NCBI GenBank assembly: GCA_037974665.1 | Contig: CM075771.1 | Coordinates: 42,330,425 to 42,394,424, forward strand | Source: Ehretia macrophylla | Lineage: Eukaryota > Streptophyta > Magnoliopsida > Boraginales > Ehretiaceae | Direction: 5' to 3' | DNA length: 64,000 nucleotides | Part shown: in pieces, positions 49,890-62,453 of the stretch | Layout of the letters: each line of letters begins with the position of its first letter | How positions within the stretch are numbered: the stretch's first letter is position 1 | Notes under the pieces: generated by a model | What the model saw: only the letters and a program-made list of their open reading frames with translations | The model's database searches: none | What the model was told of the DNA's origin: nothing | Position numbers and translations under genes: made by a program

Positions 49890-52800
49890 GTGTGCGGGCC
49901 CAGCCTATACGTAAAGCAAAGTTGTCTTGCCCTAGATGCCATGGGATTCGGTAATAGAAATGTGATGGATTAGGTTGTCGTCCTTTTCGCGGCTAACGAT
50001 GTACGATCCGGGATGGAAAAATAGGACAAAAGAAGAAAAGAATCTCGAAACTTATGATAACATTCGATTTTGTGCTCCAAAAATAGGCACAACCAAGTAG
50101 TCTTGCTACCCCCGTCGTAGAGCTCTCAGAGAGCTTTCCAACGGCATATTGTGCGCCGCGTAACTCCTTACGGATCAAAAGTTAGGGCACCGAAACAATG
50201 GATACCTGGTCACAAGCCCCACGCCCTCGGTTTGCGAGCCCATCCTCCACGTGAAGTGAAATGTCTTGCCCAAGGTGCCATGGGATTCAGTAATAGAAAT
50301 GTGATGGATTAGGTTGTTGTCCTTTTCGCAGCTCACGACGTACGATCTGGGATGGAAAAATAGCGTAAAAGAAGAAAAGTGTCCCGAAACTGATGAAAAT
50401 GTTCGAATTTGGGCTCTGAAAACAGGCATAGCATAGTAGGCTGGCTGCCCCCGTCGTAGAGCTCTCGGAGAGCTTTCCAACGGTATGTTGTGCGCCGGGT
50501 AACTCCTTACGGATCAAAAGTTATGGGCACTGGAGCGTCGGAGACCTGGTCCCAAGCCCCACGCCCTCGTTTTGCGGGCCCAACCTCTATGTGAAGCAAA
50601 GTTGTCTTTCCTAAGATGCCTGGGATTCGGTAATAGAAATGTGATCGATTAGGTTGTCATCCATTTCGCGGCCCACGACGTACGATCCGGGACGGAAAAA
50701 GAGTGCAAAGTAAGAAAAGTGTCCCGAAACAGATGAAATCGTTCAAATTTTGGCTCTGAAAATAAGCACAGCCCTGCAGCCTTGATGCCCTCGTCGTAGA
50801 GCTCTCAAAGAGCTTTCCAACGGTATGCTGGGCGCCGCGTAACTCCTTACGGATCAAAAGTTATGGGTATCAGAGCGACGGATACCTGGTTACAATCCCC
50901 ACGCCCTCGGTTTGCGGGCCCAGCCTCTACGTGAAGTGAAGTTGTCTTGCCCAAGGTGCCATGGGATTCAGTAATAGATATGTGATGGATTAAGTTGTTG
51001 TCCTTTTCGCGGGTCACGACGTACGATCCGGGATGGAAAAACAGCGAAAAATATGAAAAGTGTCCAGAAACTGATAAAAAGTTCAATTTTTAGCTCTAAA
51101 AATAGGCGCAGCTGAGCAGGCTTGCTGCCCCCATCGTAGAGGTCTCGGAGAGCTTTCCAACGGTATGCTGTGCACCTCATAACTCCTTACGAATCTAAAG
51201 TTATGGGCACTGGAGCGACAGATACCTGGTCACAAGCCCCACGCCCTCAGTTTGCGGGCCCAGCCTCTACGTGAAGCAAAGTTTTCTTGCCCAAGATGCC
51301 TGGGATTTGGTAATAGAAATGTGATGGATTAGGTTGTCGTCATTTTCGCAGCTCACGACGTACGATCCGTGACGGAAAAATAGCGCAAAAGAAGAAAAGT
51401 GTCCCGAAATTGATGAAAACGTTCATTTTTTGGATCTAAAAATAGACGCAGCTGAGCAGGCTTGTTTCCCTTGTCGTAGAGCTCTCGTAGAGCTTTCTAA
51501 CGGTATACTGTGCGCCGCGTAACTCCATACGGATCAAAAGTTATGGGCATCGGAGCGTCAGAGACCTAGTCCTAAGGCCCAAGCCCTCGGTTTGCTGGTC
51601 CAGCCTCTACGTGAAACAAAGTTGTCTTGCCCAAGATGCCTGGGATTCGGTAATAGAAATGTGATGGATTAGGTTGTCGTTCTTTTTGCGACTCACGACG
51701 TAGGATTCGGGAATAAAAAAACAGGGCAAAGGAAGAAAAGTATCCCAAAACTGATGAAAATGTTTGATTTTGGGGTCCAAAAATAGGCGCGGCCTAGCAG
51801 GCTTGATGCCCCCATCGTAGGGCTCATGGAGAGCTTTCCAACGGTATGTTGTGCGCCGCGAAACTCCTTACGAATCAAAAGTTATGGGCATCGGAGCGAC
51901 GGATGCCTGGTCACAAGCCCCACGCCCTTGGTTTGCGGGCCCAGCCTCTACGTGATGTGGAGTTGTCTTACCCAAGATGCTTGGGATTCGGTAATAGAAA
52001 TGTGATGGATTAGGTTGTCGTCCTTTTCGCAGCTCACGCCGTACTATCCGTGACGAAAAAATAGCTTAAAAGAAGAAAAGTGTCCCGAAACTAAAGAAAA
52101 CGTTCAATTTTTTGGCTCCGAAAATAGGCGTCGCCGAGCAAGCTTGTTCCCCCGTCGTAGAGCTCTTGGAAAGCTTTCCCAATGTATGTTGTGCGTCGCG
52201 TAACTCCTTTCGGATCAAAAGTTATAGGCACCAGAGCGTTGGAGACCTGGACTCAAGCCCCACGCCCTCGGTTTGCGGGCCCAGCCTCTACATGAAGTGA
52301 AGTTGTCTTGCCCTAGGTGCCGTGGGATTCGGTAATAGAAATGTGATGGATTAGGTTGTTATCCTTTTCGCGGCTAACGACGTACGATCCGGGATGGAAA
52401 AACATGGCAAAAGAAGAAAAGTGTCCCAAAACTGATGAAAACGTTCGATTTTGGGCTCTAAAAATAGGCGCTGCCTGCTGTCTTGTTGCCCCCGTCGTAG
52501 AGCTCTCGGAGAGTTTTCTAACGGTATGCTGTGCGCTGCGTAACTCCTTACGGATCAAAAGTTATGGGCATCGGAGCGTCGGAGACCTGGTCCTAAGCCC
52601 CACGCCCTCGGTTTGCGGGCCCAACCTCTACGTGAACCAAAGTTGTCTTGCCGAAGATGCCTGGGATTCGGTAATAGAAATGTGATGGATTAGGTTGTCG
52701 TCCTTTTCGCGGCTCACGACGTACAATCCGTGACGAAAAAACAACGCAATGTAAGAAAAGTATCCCGAAACAGATGAAAATGTTTGAATTTGGGCTCTGA

Positions 52801-54911
52801 AAACAGGTGCAACCAAGGAGGCTTTCTGCCCCCGTCGTAGAGCTCTCAAAAAGCTTTCCAACGGTATGTTGTGCGCCTTGTAACTCCTTACGGATCAAAA
52901 GTTAAGGCACCGAAGCGACGGATACCTGGCGACAAGCCTTACGCCCACGGTTTGCGGGCCTAGCCACTATGTGAAGTGAAGTTGTCTTGCCCAAGGTGCT
53001 GCGGGATTAAGTAATAGAAATGTGATGGATTAGGTTGTCGTCCTTTTCGCGGCTCATGACGTACGATCTGGGATGGAAAAACAGGGTAAAAAGAGAAAAG
53101 TATCCCGAAACTGATGAAAACATTAGATTTTAGAATCAAAAAATCAGTGCGGCCTAGCAGGCTTGCTGCCCCCGTCGTAGAGCTCATGGAGAGCTTTCCA
53201 ACGGTATGCTGTGCACCGCGCAACCCCTTACGGATCATAAGTTATAGGCACCGGAGCGATGGATACCTGGTCACAAGCCCCACGCCCTCGGTTTGCAGGC
53301 CCAGTCTCTACGTGAAGCAAGGTTGTCTTGCCCAAGATGCCTGGGATTCGGTATTAGAAATGTTATGGATTAGGTTGTCGTCCTTTTCGCAGCTCAAGAC
53401 GTACTATCCATGATAGAAAAACTGCGCAAAAGATAAAAAATGTCCCGAAAATGATGAAACTTTCATTTTTGGGCTCCCAAAACATGCGCAACTGAGCAGG
53501 CTTGTTCCACAGTAGTAGAGCTCTCGGAGAGCTTTCCAACGGTATAATGTGCGTCGCGTAACTCCTTTCGGATCAAAAGTTATAGGCATCGGAGCGTCGG
53601 AGACCTGGACTCAAGCCCCACGCCCTCGGTGTGCGGGCCCAGCCTCTACGTGAAGCAAAGTTGTCTTGCCCTAGGTGCCATGGGATTCGGTAATAGAAAT
53701 GTGATGAATTAGGTTGTCGTCCTTTTCGCGGCAAACGACGTACGATCTGGGATAGAAAAACAGGGCAAAAGAATAAAAGTGTCCCGAAACTGATGATAAC
53801 GTTCAAATTTGGGCTCGAAAAATAGGCGCAGCCGAGCAGTCTTGCTACCCTCGTCGTAGAGCTCTCGGAGAGCTTTCCAACGGTATGCTGTGCGTCGGGT
53901 AACTCCTTACGGATCAAAAGTTATGGGCACCGGAGCGACGAATACCTAGTCATAAGCCCCACCCCCTCGGTTTACGAGCCCAGCCTCTACGTGAAGTGAA
54001 ATGTCTTGCCCAAGGTGCCATGGGATTCAATAATAGAAATGTGATGGATTTGGTTGTCGTCCTTTTCGCAGCTCACGATGTACGATCTGGGATGGAAAAA
54101 CAGCACAAAAGAAGAAAAGTGTCCCGAAACTGATGAAAACGTTCGATTTTGGGCACCAAAATAGGCGTGGCCGAGCAAGCTTGATGCCCCTGTCGTAGAA
54201 CTCTCGGAGAGCTTTCAAACGGTATGCTTTGCGCCGCGTAACTCTTTACGAATAAAAAGTTATGGGTACCAGAGCGACGGATACATGGTCACAAGCCCCA
54301 CGCCTTGGGTTTGCGGGCCCAGCCTCTACGTGAAGCAAAGTTGTCTTGCCCAAGATGCCTGGGATTCGGTAATAGAAATGTGATGGATTATGTTGTCGTC
54401 CTTTTCGTGGCCCACGATGTACGATCCGGGACGGAAAAATAGCGCAAAGTAAGAAAAGTGTCCCGAAACAGATGAAACCGTTCAAATTTGGGCTCTGAAA
54501 ACAAGCGCAGCCAAGCAGGCTTGTTTCCCCCATCGTGGAGATCTCGGAGAGCTTTCCTACAGTATGCTATGCGCTACGTAACTCCTTACGGATCAAAAGT
54601 TAGGTCACCGAAGCGACGGATACCTGGTCACAGGCCCCACGCCCGCGGTTTGTGGGCCCAGCCTCTACGTGAAGTAAAGTTGTCTTGCCCAAGGTGCCAT
54701 GGGATTCAGTAATAGAAATGTGATGGATTAGGTTGTCGTCCTTTTTGCGGCTAACGACGTACGATCCGGGATGGAAAAACAACGCAAAAGAAGAAAAGTG
54801 TTGCGAAACTCATGAAAATGTTCGATTTTGGGCTCCAAAAGTAGGCGCGGCCGAGCAGGCTTGCTGCCCCTGTCGTAGAGCTCTCGGAGAGCTTTCCAAC
54901 GGTATGTTGTG
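49890..54911. repeat. Satellite block 6, about 15 monomers
   Basis: The 340-bp satellite continues in phase after L6 and runs to TTGTG (54907-54911), the left flank of L7. It completes one 11-monomer unit and holds most of a second. No gene is seen. Confidence 0.95.
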
Positions 54912-57611
54912 TGTGAGGCCCGACCTCGATTTGCATGCGATACCTCGTTTCGTGTGCCCTAACCTAGATTTACGTGCCTTGACCTAGGTTTAAGAATCGT
55001 GTTTTGTTTTGTGTGCCTTGCATTGAATTACGTGCATTCATTTAGGGTTGCGTGCATTTACTTGAGAAACGTGCATTCGTCTCGTAGTTTGTGCCCTACC
55101 TCGTAGTACGTGCCCTAGACCTAGGAAAGAGTGCCCTCACGCTAATCAAGAAAGCATCTTACACGAAGCACTAGATCATTAATTAATCCTACAAATTCCA
55201 CTAACTAATATTAAATTACTAATTCAACCCACTAGAAGACGAAATTGCACCAAAAGCTAGACATTCTCATTCTTTATTCCTTATTCTTTTGCACTTTCCA
55301 AACACACAATTAAATAAGGCTCAAAAGATGACAAAAAATCAGATTTTCACATGCCTTGGCCGACCACCTTGTGAGCTTTTGTGCTTGCTTGCATAATTCA
55401 ATTTATTCCTCAAACATTCTTAGACAACTTATGACACAAATGCATAAAAAATAACCCAAAACCCTACCCAATGCACCCATATTTTCGCCCCATTCGCTTG
55501 CCATGCTAGGTAATTCAAAAACCATGCTTCTTGAAGACACAAATCTGAAATTTGTATGCCCAAGGCTGACACATGCTTCAACATTTGCAAAAGCTTTCAT
55601 TTTTCTTTCATTTCTCTCATTTCCTCACATTTCTCTCTCTCCCTCTCATTCTTCTCTCTCTCTCTCGGCTTTGGCTGAGTTTCTACACTCCATAGCTCAT
55701 CTTCATCACTCCATGGTCCATCAAGGCAAGCAAGAAGCTAGGGAGCTCGACTAAGCAAGCTAGGTTGCAAGAAACACACATGCAAGCTCTTTGAATCTCC
55801 ATTTCGGCTTAGGTGAGTTTGCTAGCTTCCATTTCTTTTCTTCTTGTTCTAAGCACATGCACCTACTAAGAACTTGTTCACTAAGCTAGGAAAAATAGAG
55901 AAAATCGAGTGGTGTCTCGGCTAAGCAAGGAAGAAGATCAACTTTGTGCTTCACCAAGAGTCTTGTGCATCTTCTTGTTGTTTTGCTAAGGTGAGGGCTA
56001 AAACTTCTTGAAAATCTTTCAAAAAACCACATGCATGCTCTTAAATGTTTATCTTTGCTTCTGTACTTGAGATATATGTGTGTTCATAAGCTTTTACAAC
56101 CATGCATGGCAAGATTTTGGGCTAGAATGGGATGATAGATGAAATCGTGCATGTGACAGCTTTCTGTATTTTTGGTGAGAGATGATTTTGGCTAGGCAAA
56201 TGATATTTAAAATGCATGAAAAATGGTAGGTTACTAGTTTTTCCAATTCTGAACATTTTTCCTAGAAATAGGCCAAAGCTAATTTTGAATCTAAGGTTCT
56301 CAAAATGGCAAATTATTAAAATGTGTCAAAATCTAGAAAGTCTGGAAAAATGAAGCAGGTTTTGGCAGATTTACTGACCTTGTAGAACGAACCAGTTTTG
56401 CTTGGAAAATTCTTCTATGAGGCATGTGGCAAATCTGCCACAGCCACATGTTAAGTTGTTATTTCATAAAACTAATCCACATTAATCTGTATCGTACAGA
56501 TATGTTACATCAGAATGTTTGAAATTTCTCTTTTTACTAATTTGGCCTTACAGAGTTTTAAATAAATTATTATGATATCTATACTTATGATAATTGGTTA
56601 ATATTTATCAACTAATTGAATCACTTTTTGTCTATATGCGTGTGGTAAATTTGCCACATGCCTCATAGAAGAAGAACCCTTGACTTAGTAAATGACATCC
56701 AAAATGCATGAAATTTGGTGTCCTGCTATATTTTTCAGTTCTGGACATTTTTGTCAGAAATGGACTAAGGCTAAATCTGACCCTAAGGATCTAAAAAATG
56801 ACAAGTATTGAAATGTGTGCAAATCTGGACAATTTTGTGCAGTCCCACTGTTTTGGCTATAACTATTGAACTCGAACTCCAAATGATGCGAGGTTTGATT
56901 CTGAATTTAGTTCACTTATTAAGCTTTAATTTGACATCTTATTCACTGGAATTGGAGATTGTTTTATTGTCTTAATGATTGTGAGAAAACAGCCCATTGC
57001 AGTGAGAGTTTCACTTAGTGATATGCTTAGAAAAATTATTGTAGCTTCTCTTGTTGTATTAAACGCTTGGGATTGTGGCATTGGGATGTTGTGTGGACTG
57101 TTTTGAATACTTGAGGTTGTTTGAATTAATCGATGCATGGCTTGAGATTGATTTTGAGTTGAGTTGGGGCTTAATCGCACCGGTAAGCACAACATGGAAA
57201 CCCTAGTGACTAGGCAAATTCACTAAGTGTTGATCCTATGGATATCGTGTTTAATTATATGTTTAGTAGGCTACCCGTAGTTGCCATTGTAGCCCTAAAT
57301 GCGATCTTGATGATTACATGTTGACAAGTAGGCCTTTCTTGCACCCGGTCTCACGTAGATGTCGTTGCACGATGAATAATTTCATTATTTGATTACGTGA
57401 ACCTTGAAATGAGTTGTATGACTTGATTTGCGTGACATTACATGGCTGCCCGTTTAATGTTCATATAACTCCATGTGCCTTTCAAGTGAAATTACTTGTC
57501 TTAACGTGGCTCGCTTGTTTACTTGTCAATGTGCAATCTTATGACTGCTCGGAGGCAACCTACTTTGTTGTCCTCCCAATGTGATATATTAAATGTCATA
57601 AATGTGCATTG
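54912..57611 (+). mobile_element. LTR L7 (left part), interrupted by L8
   Basis: The family LTR start TGTGAGGCCCGACCTCG is seen at 54912, and the sequence follows the other LTRs up to aatgtgcattg at 57611. L8 begins there, inside the small LTR frame (ten bases after its ATG). The rest of L7 must lie right of L8, outside the window, so whether L7 is a solo LTR or part of a whole element is unknown. TTGTG (54907-54911) would be its left target duplication. L7 also carries a small DNA transposon at about 56410-56673 that the other LTRs lack. CT tract near 55632-55668. Confidence 0.92.
56410..56673. mobile_element. MITE-like inverted-repeat element inside L7
   Basis: Terminal inverted repeats of 33 bp (56410-56442 and 56641-56673) match at 31 of 33 positions, beginning TTCTTCTATGAGGCATG. 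The roughly 198 bp between them are AT-rich and non-coding. The other LTRs read gttttgacttagtaaatg without interruption at this place, so the segment is a clean insertion. Flanks suggest a target duplication of about 9 bp (ttgcttgg before, ttgacttag after, imperfect), or alternatively only TTG. The longer reading would favour a Mutator- or hAT-like origin; the family is not settled. Confidence 0.85.
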
Positions 57612-60600
57612 TGTGAGGCCCGACCTCGATTTGCATGCAATACCTCGTTTCGTGTGCCCTAATCTAGATTTGCGTGCCTTGACCTAGGTTTAAGAATTGT
57701 GTTTCGTTTTGTGTGCCATGCATTGAATTACGTGTATTCATTTAAGGTTGTGTGCATTTACTTGGAAAACGTGCGTTCGTCTCGTAGTTCGTGTCCTACC
57801 TCGTAGTGCGTGCCTAGACCTAGGAAAGCGTGCCCTCATGCTAATCAAGAAAGCATCTTACACGAAGCACTAGGTCATTAATTAATCCTACAAATTTCAC
57901 TAACTAATATTAAATTACTAATTCAACCCACTAGAAGACAAAATTTCACAAAAAGCTAGACATTCCTTATTCTTTATTCCTTATTCTTTTGGTACTTTCA
58001 ACACACAATTAAATAATGCTCAAAAGATGACAAAAATTCAGATTTCTTAAGCCTTGGCCGACCACCTTGTGGCATTTATGCTTGCTTGTTCAATTCAAAA
58101 TTAATTCTAGACAACTTATGACAATTCTATGACGCAAATGCATAAAAAATTGCTCAAAGACCTCCTCAAAACTCCACCAATCTCGACAAGATGCTCCATG
58201 CCCATGCTAGGAATTTCAAAATGCTTCTTGAAGACGTAAAAATCAGAATTGCTAAGCTCAAGGCCGAACACTTGCATCAACATTTGCAAAAGCTATCATT
58301 TTTTTTTTCATTCTCTCATTCTCCTCACATTTCTCTCTCTCCCTCTCATTCTTCTCTCTCTCTCTCGGCCTTGGCTGAGTTTCATCTTTCCATAGCTCAT
58401 CTTCATCATTCTATGGTGCATCAAGACAAGCAACAAGCAAAGAAACTCGACCAAGCTAGCTAAGTTGCAAGAATCACACATGCAAGCTCTTTGAGTCACC
58501 ATTTCGGCCTAGGTGAGTTTAATAGCTTCCATTTCTTTTCTTCTTGTTCTAACCACATGCACCTACTAAGAACTTGGCCACTAAGCTAGGAAAAGTAGAG
58601 AAAATCGAGTTGGAGTCTCGGCTAAGCAAGGAAGAAGAAGAAATTTGTGCTTCATCAAAGTTTTGTGCATCTTCTTGTTGATTTGCTAAGGTGAGGGCTA
58701 AAACTTCTTGAAAATCTTTCAAAAATCCACATGCATGCTCTTAAATGTTTGTCTTTGCTTCTGTACTTGAGTTATATGTGTGTTCATAAGCTTTTACAAC
58801 CATGCATGGCAAGATTTTGGCTTGAAGGTTATGATAGATGAAATCGGGTTTGGTGACAGCTTTCTGTCTTGTTGTTGCGAGATGATTTTGGTTAGTCAAA
58901 TGATGTTGAAAATGCATGAAAATTAGTAGGTAACTAGTTATGCCAGTTTGGAACATTTTTCTCAGAAATAGGACAAAGCTAATTTTGACTCAAAGGTCCT
59001 CAAAATGGCAAATCATTAAAATGTGTCAAAATCTGGAAGTCTGGAAAAAATGAAGCAGGTTTTGGCAAATGCACTGACCTTGTAGAACGAACAACTTTTG
59101 ACTTAGTAAAGTATGTCCAAAATGCATGATATTTGGGGTACAGCTAGGTTTTTCAGTTCTGGACATTTTTGTCAGAAATGGACTAAGGCTAAATCTGACC
59201 CTAAGGACCACAAAAATGACACGTATTGAAATGTGTGCAAATCTGGACATTTTTGTGCAATCCCACTGTTTTGGCTAGAACTATTGATCCCAAACTCCAA
59301 ATGATGCAAGGTTCATTCCTGAATTTAGTTAACTTCTTAAGCTTTAATTTGAGAAAACAGCCTATTGCAGTGAGGGTTTCACTTAGTTATATGCTTAGAA
59401 AATTGTTGTAACTTCTCTTGTGGTATTAAATGTTTGGGATTGTGGCATTGGGATGTTGTGTGGACTGTTTTGAATACTTGGGGATGTTTGAATTAATTGA
59501 TGCTTGGCTTGAGATTGATTTTGAGTTGATTTGGGGCTTAATTGCATGGGTAGGCACAGAATGGAAACCCTAATGATCAGGTATATTCACTAAGTGTTGA
59601 TCCTTTGGATATTGTGTGTAATTATATGTTTAGTAGGCTGCCCGTAGTTGCCCTTATAGCCCTAAATGTGATTTTGATCATTGCATGTTAACAAATAGGC
59701 CTTTCTTGCATCCGAACCCATGTAGATGTTGTTGCATGTTGAACAATCTTATCACTTGATTACGTGGACTTCGAAATGAGTTATATGGCTTGATTTACAT
59801 GTGTTACATGGCTGCCCATTTAATGTTCATATAACTCCATATGCCTTTCAAGTGAAATTACTTGTCTTATCGTGCCTCGCTTGTTTACTTGTCAATGTGC
59901 AATCTTATGACTATCCGGAGGCAACCTACTTTGTTGTCCTCCTAATATGATATATTAAATGTCATAAATGTGCATTGCATATAAGGTTGCAACCTTTCAT
60001 TCTGGCGTGGTAGCATTCACACACACCGGGCGGCATCGGGCTTGCCGGTGCAACCGTGACTACCATTATCCAATTCCCTCTCTCGGTTGGGGGCTATACT
60101 TCCTCGGAGAGTTGGGTCATAGGATTTCGGGGTACATCCGGAGTACACCCACTTGGCGTGATAAGGGGATGATTTGAAGTCGGCTGCAGCAACTGATACT
60201 GGAAATAAACTGAGAGCAAAAGCTTACCATATCTTTTTTACTATGTGTATAAGTACTCTCACTTGGTTCCTAGAGGACCTCGGGGAGGAAAGACGGGTAA
60301 TTGTGTTCTTTTACTTTTATATTATTGTTATGTGCTTAATTGTGTTATATTCATGCTTGCAAAAGGATTTTCATAAGTTGAACCGGAAAATGAGTTTCAA
60401 AACCTATTTCTCGTTCCCCCTCGCTGAGTTCATAAGGACTCACCCTCTTTTATCATCTCAGGTGAAGAAGATCAAGAATAGGTACCCGAGGACGACATGC
60501 CTAATGACGATTCTTTGGAATGATTGCCTGTCATGTATGCTTTGCTTGATTATAGCCTTTGTGAACACCTTGCTACTTGAAGACTATTTCTTTTCATGTT

Positions 60601-61151
60601 GCTTAATGTTTGTAATGTAAAAGACCCCCGTTGTAATTTGGGGTCTAATTTTGGTTTGTACTGATATTAACTAAACAGACTCTACTATGGTCATTTTGCT
60701 ATTATTACTGCTAGTATCTATAATAGAATTATGAAGTATTAGGTAAGGGCTAAGTAAAATGAACCAACCAAATCTTAAGCAGGTACCCACTATTAAGCCA
60801 AGATCAACAGGTACTTTTGTAACGAGGATTGACAAACAGACGAGACATAGTATTATTACTAGGTTACTAATCAAACAAGATATCGAGATAACCAGTATGT
60901 ATTTCAATTGATGGTAAATAGTAATCCTAGTCAGAAATAAAATTGAGATTGGAAAATTTGAGGCGTTTAGAGAATTAGGTCAAACCAAATAGCCTAATTA
61001 CAGCCGTTATGCTGCCGGTTTTTCGAAAAATTTTGAAGTTTAGGCTAAAACTTTAAATGTTAAATTTTCATGAACGATTAAGTACGAGACGTGTCTTGAA
61101 TGTTTAGATCACACCCTAGTCTAACCTTATAGGTTGGGTTGGGGCGTGATA
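57612..61151 (+). repeat. L8 5' LTR
   Basis: The LTR runs TGTGAGGCCCGACCTCG...GGCGTGATA. The terminal CA is changed to TA, as expected from one C-to-T change. Landmarks: block of about 20-bp repeats at 57612-57840, CT tract 58331-58366, small LTR frame 59968-60177 (69 codons), a longer downstream frame 60174-60620 (148 codons) partly shared with L3 and L5, and GACCCC/GGGGTC hairpin 60623-60645. Confidence 0.94.
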
Positions 61152-61421
61152 CCTTATAAGAGAAGAATGGTATCAGAGCTTAGATTGCTTAAGCCGGGTT
61201 TAACTATTGGACCATGGGTAGAGCCCTAGGATGATTGGGATGACTTGTCTATATGTTGTTGTGTGATAATGTTAATTGTGCCTTCTGTGTTCTATGTGCT
61301 TAAGTGATTAACATGTCTAAATTGTTTCTAGAATTGTATCTATATCATGTTGCATATCTTATGCATCAAATTCTTGTTTGTTGTATTTCAATAAATTATG
61401 CATCGTAATCTGTGCCTATAG
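61152..61421 (+). other. Untranslated leader of L8
   Basis: This 270-base stretch between the LTR and the first Gag ATG contains the primer site and the tgtgtgataatgt segment shared with L4. In retroelements this region normally carries dimerisation and packaging signals; none can be identified by eye here. Confidence 0.8.
61168..61179 (+). other. Primer binding site of L8 (initiator Met tRNA type)
   Basis: TGGTATCAGAGC lies 16 bases after the LTR end at 61151. The gap differs from L4 (11 bases), through extra sequence in the spacer (ccttataagagaagaa against ccttagagaaa). Confidence 0.93.
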
Positions 61422-62339
61422 ATGGCTGGCCCTAGTACCCGCACTGCTAATAAGAGCGGTGAACCCCAAGAGACCAGAGATGCCTATCAAACTAATCTCG
61501 GCATGGCTATGTTTAACATGATGGAAAATGCCATGGATCGCATATCACGAGTGATGGAGCGCCAAGATGCACGTGAGGCCAATAACAACAACAACAATAG
61601 GAATTATGGTAACCATGGCAGACATAGCAGAATGAGGGAGTTTCTTGACTTTCGCCCGTCCAAATTCCACGGGGAAGCTGATGATAAGAAAGTAGAGGCT
61701 TGGCTGTCCGAGATCGAGAAGATTTTTAGGCCACTTGATTATACTGAGGAAGAAAATGTGGAGTTTGCTGTGTTTCTGTTGCACGGGGATGCTGAACATT
61801 GGTGGCACACTGTGGAGGCACTGTGGGAAACTGATCAAACACCTCGTTTGTGGGGTAATTTCGTTAAGGCATTCAAGGAGAAATATGTACCTGCAGTTTC
61901 CAAGTAGAGGCGGATTGAGGAGTTCATGCACTTGACCCAGGGTAACATGACGGTAGCCCAGTACGAGGCTCGTTTTGACCGACTATCCCGTTATGCTCAA
62001 TATATGGTCAGTACTCCAAAGGCGAAGATGTGAAAATTTACGACTGGATTGAGGCCAGAGATTCAGGACCAGTTGGCTTCTCATGACTTCGATACCTTTT
62101 CTGCTCTCTTTGCTGCTGCTTCCCGAGTAGAGAAGAGAAAACTTGATAGAGCCGGTTCGAGTCAGCCGAACAAGAAACCATACCAGCCTTCAAGTCAACA
62201 GAGGAAATTCCAGAGCCAGAGTCATAGTCAGGGCTAGAGCCAGAACAGACCAATGAATAACCGTGGCCCGACTAAAGCGCCATCAGCCTCTTCCACCCGC
62301 GGATCCACAGGTAGTTCACCTGCTACTCAGTCTGTCAAC

Positions 62340-62441
62340 TGTTCTTACTGTGACAAGAAGGGTCATACCGAGGCCTAGTGCTGGAAGAAGTCGGGACGAT
62401 GTGTGAGATGTGGCAGTGATCAGCATCAGATCAAGGATTGC
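62340..62441 (+). other. Two CCHC zinc knuckles of the L8 nucleocapsid part
   Basis: The first knuckle (62340-62381) reads C-x2-C-x4-H-x4-C, with the TAG stop at 62376 just before its last cysteine. The second (62400-62441) reads CVRCGSDQHQIKDC. Such knuckles bind retroelement RNA in the virus-like particle. A tandem pair is seen in many plant gypsy Gag proteins. Confidence 0.92.
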
Positions 62442-62453
62442 CCTAAATGGTAG

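Larger units (their letters stand above)
44835..54911. repeat. 11-monomer (about 3.74 kb) higher-order repeat, interrupted by L6
   Basis: Variant monomers recur at fixed spacing. CTCCTTTCGGATC with ACCTGGACTCAAGCCC occurs near 44915 and 46275, and again near 52205 and 53555. The odd deletion GTGAAGTGAAATGTCTTGCC occurs at about 50251 and 53991, 3740 bp apart. Frames end at 45608/52898 and 45948/53238, both 7290 bp apart. Subtracting L6 plus one target duplication (3549 bp) leaves 3741 bp, which is 11 monomers. Confidence 0.82.

Noticed and set aside
61545-61931. 128-codon minus-strand frame
   Set aside because: It lies antisense to the L8 Gag domain, which is clearly coding on the plus strand; it is a shadow.
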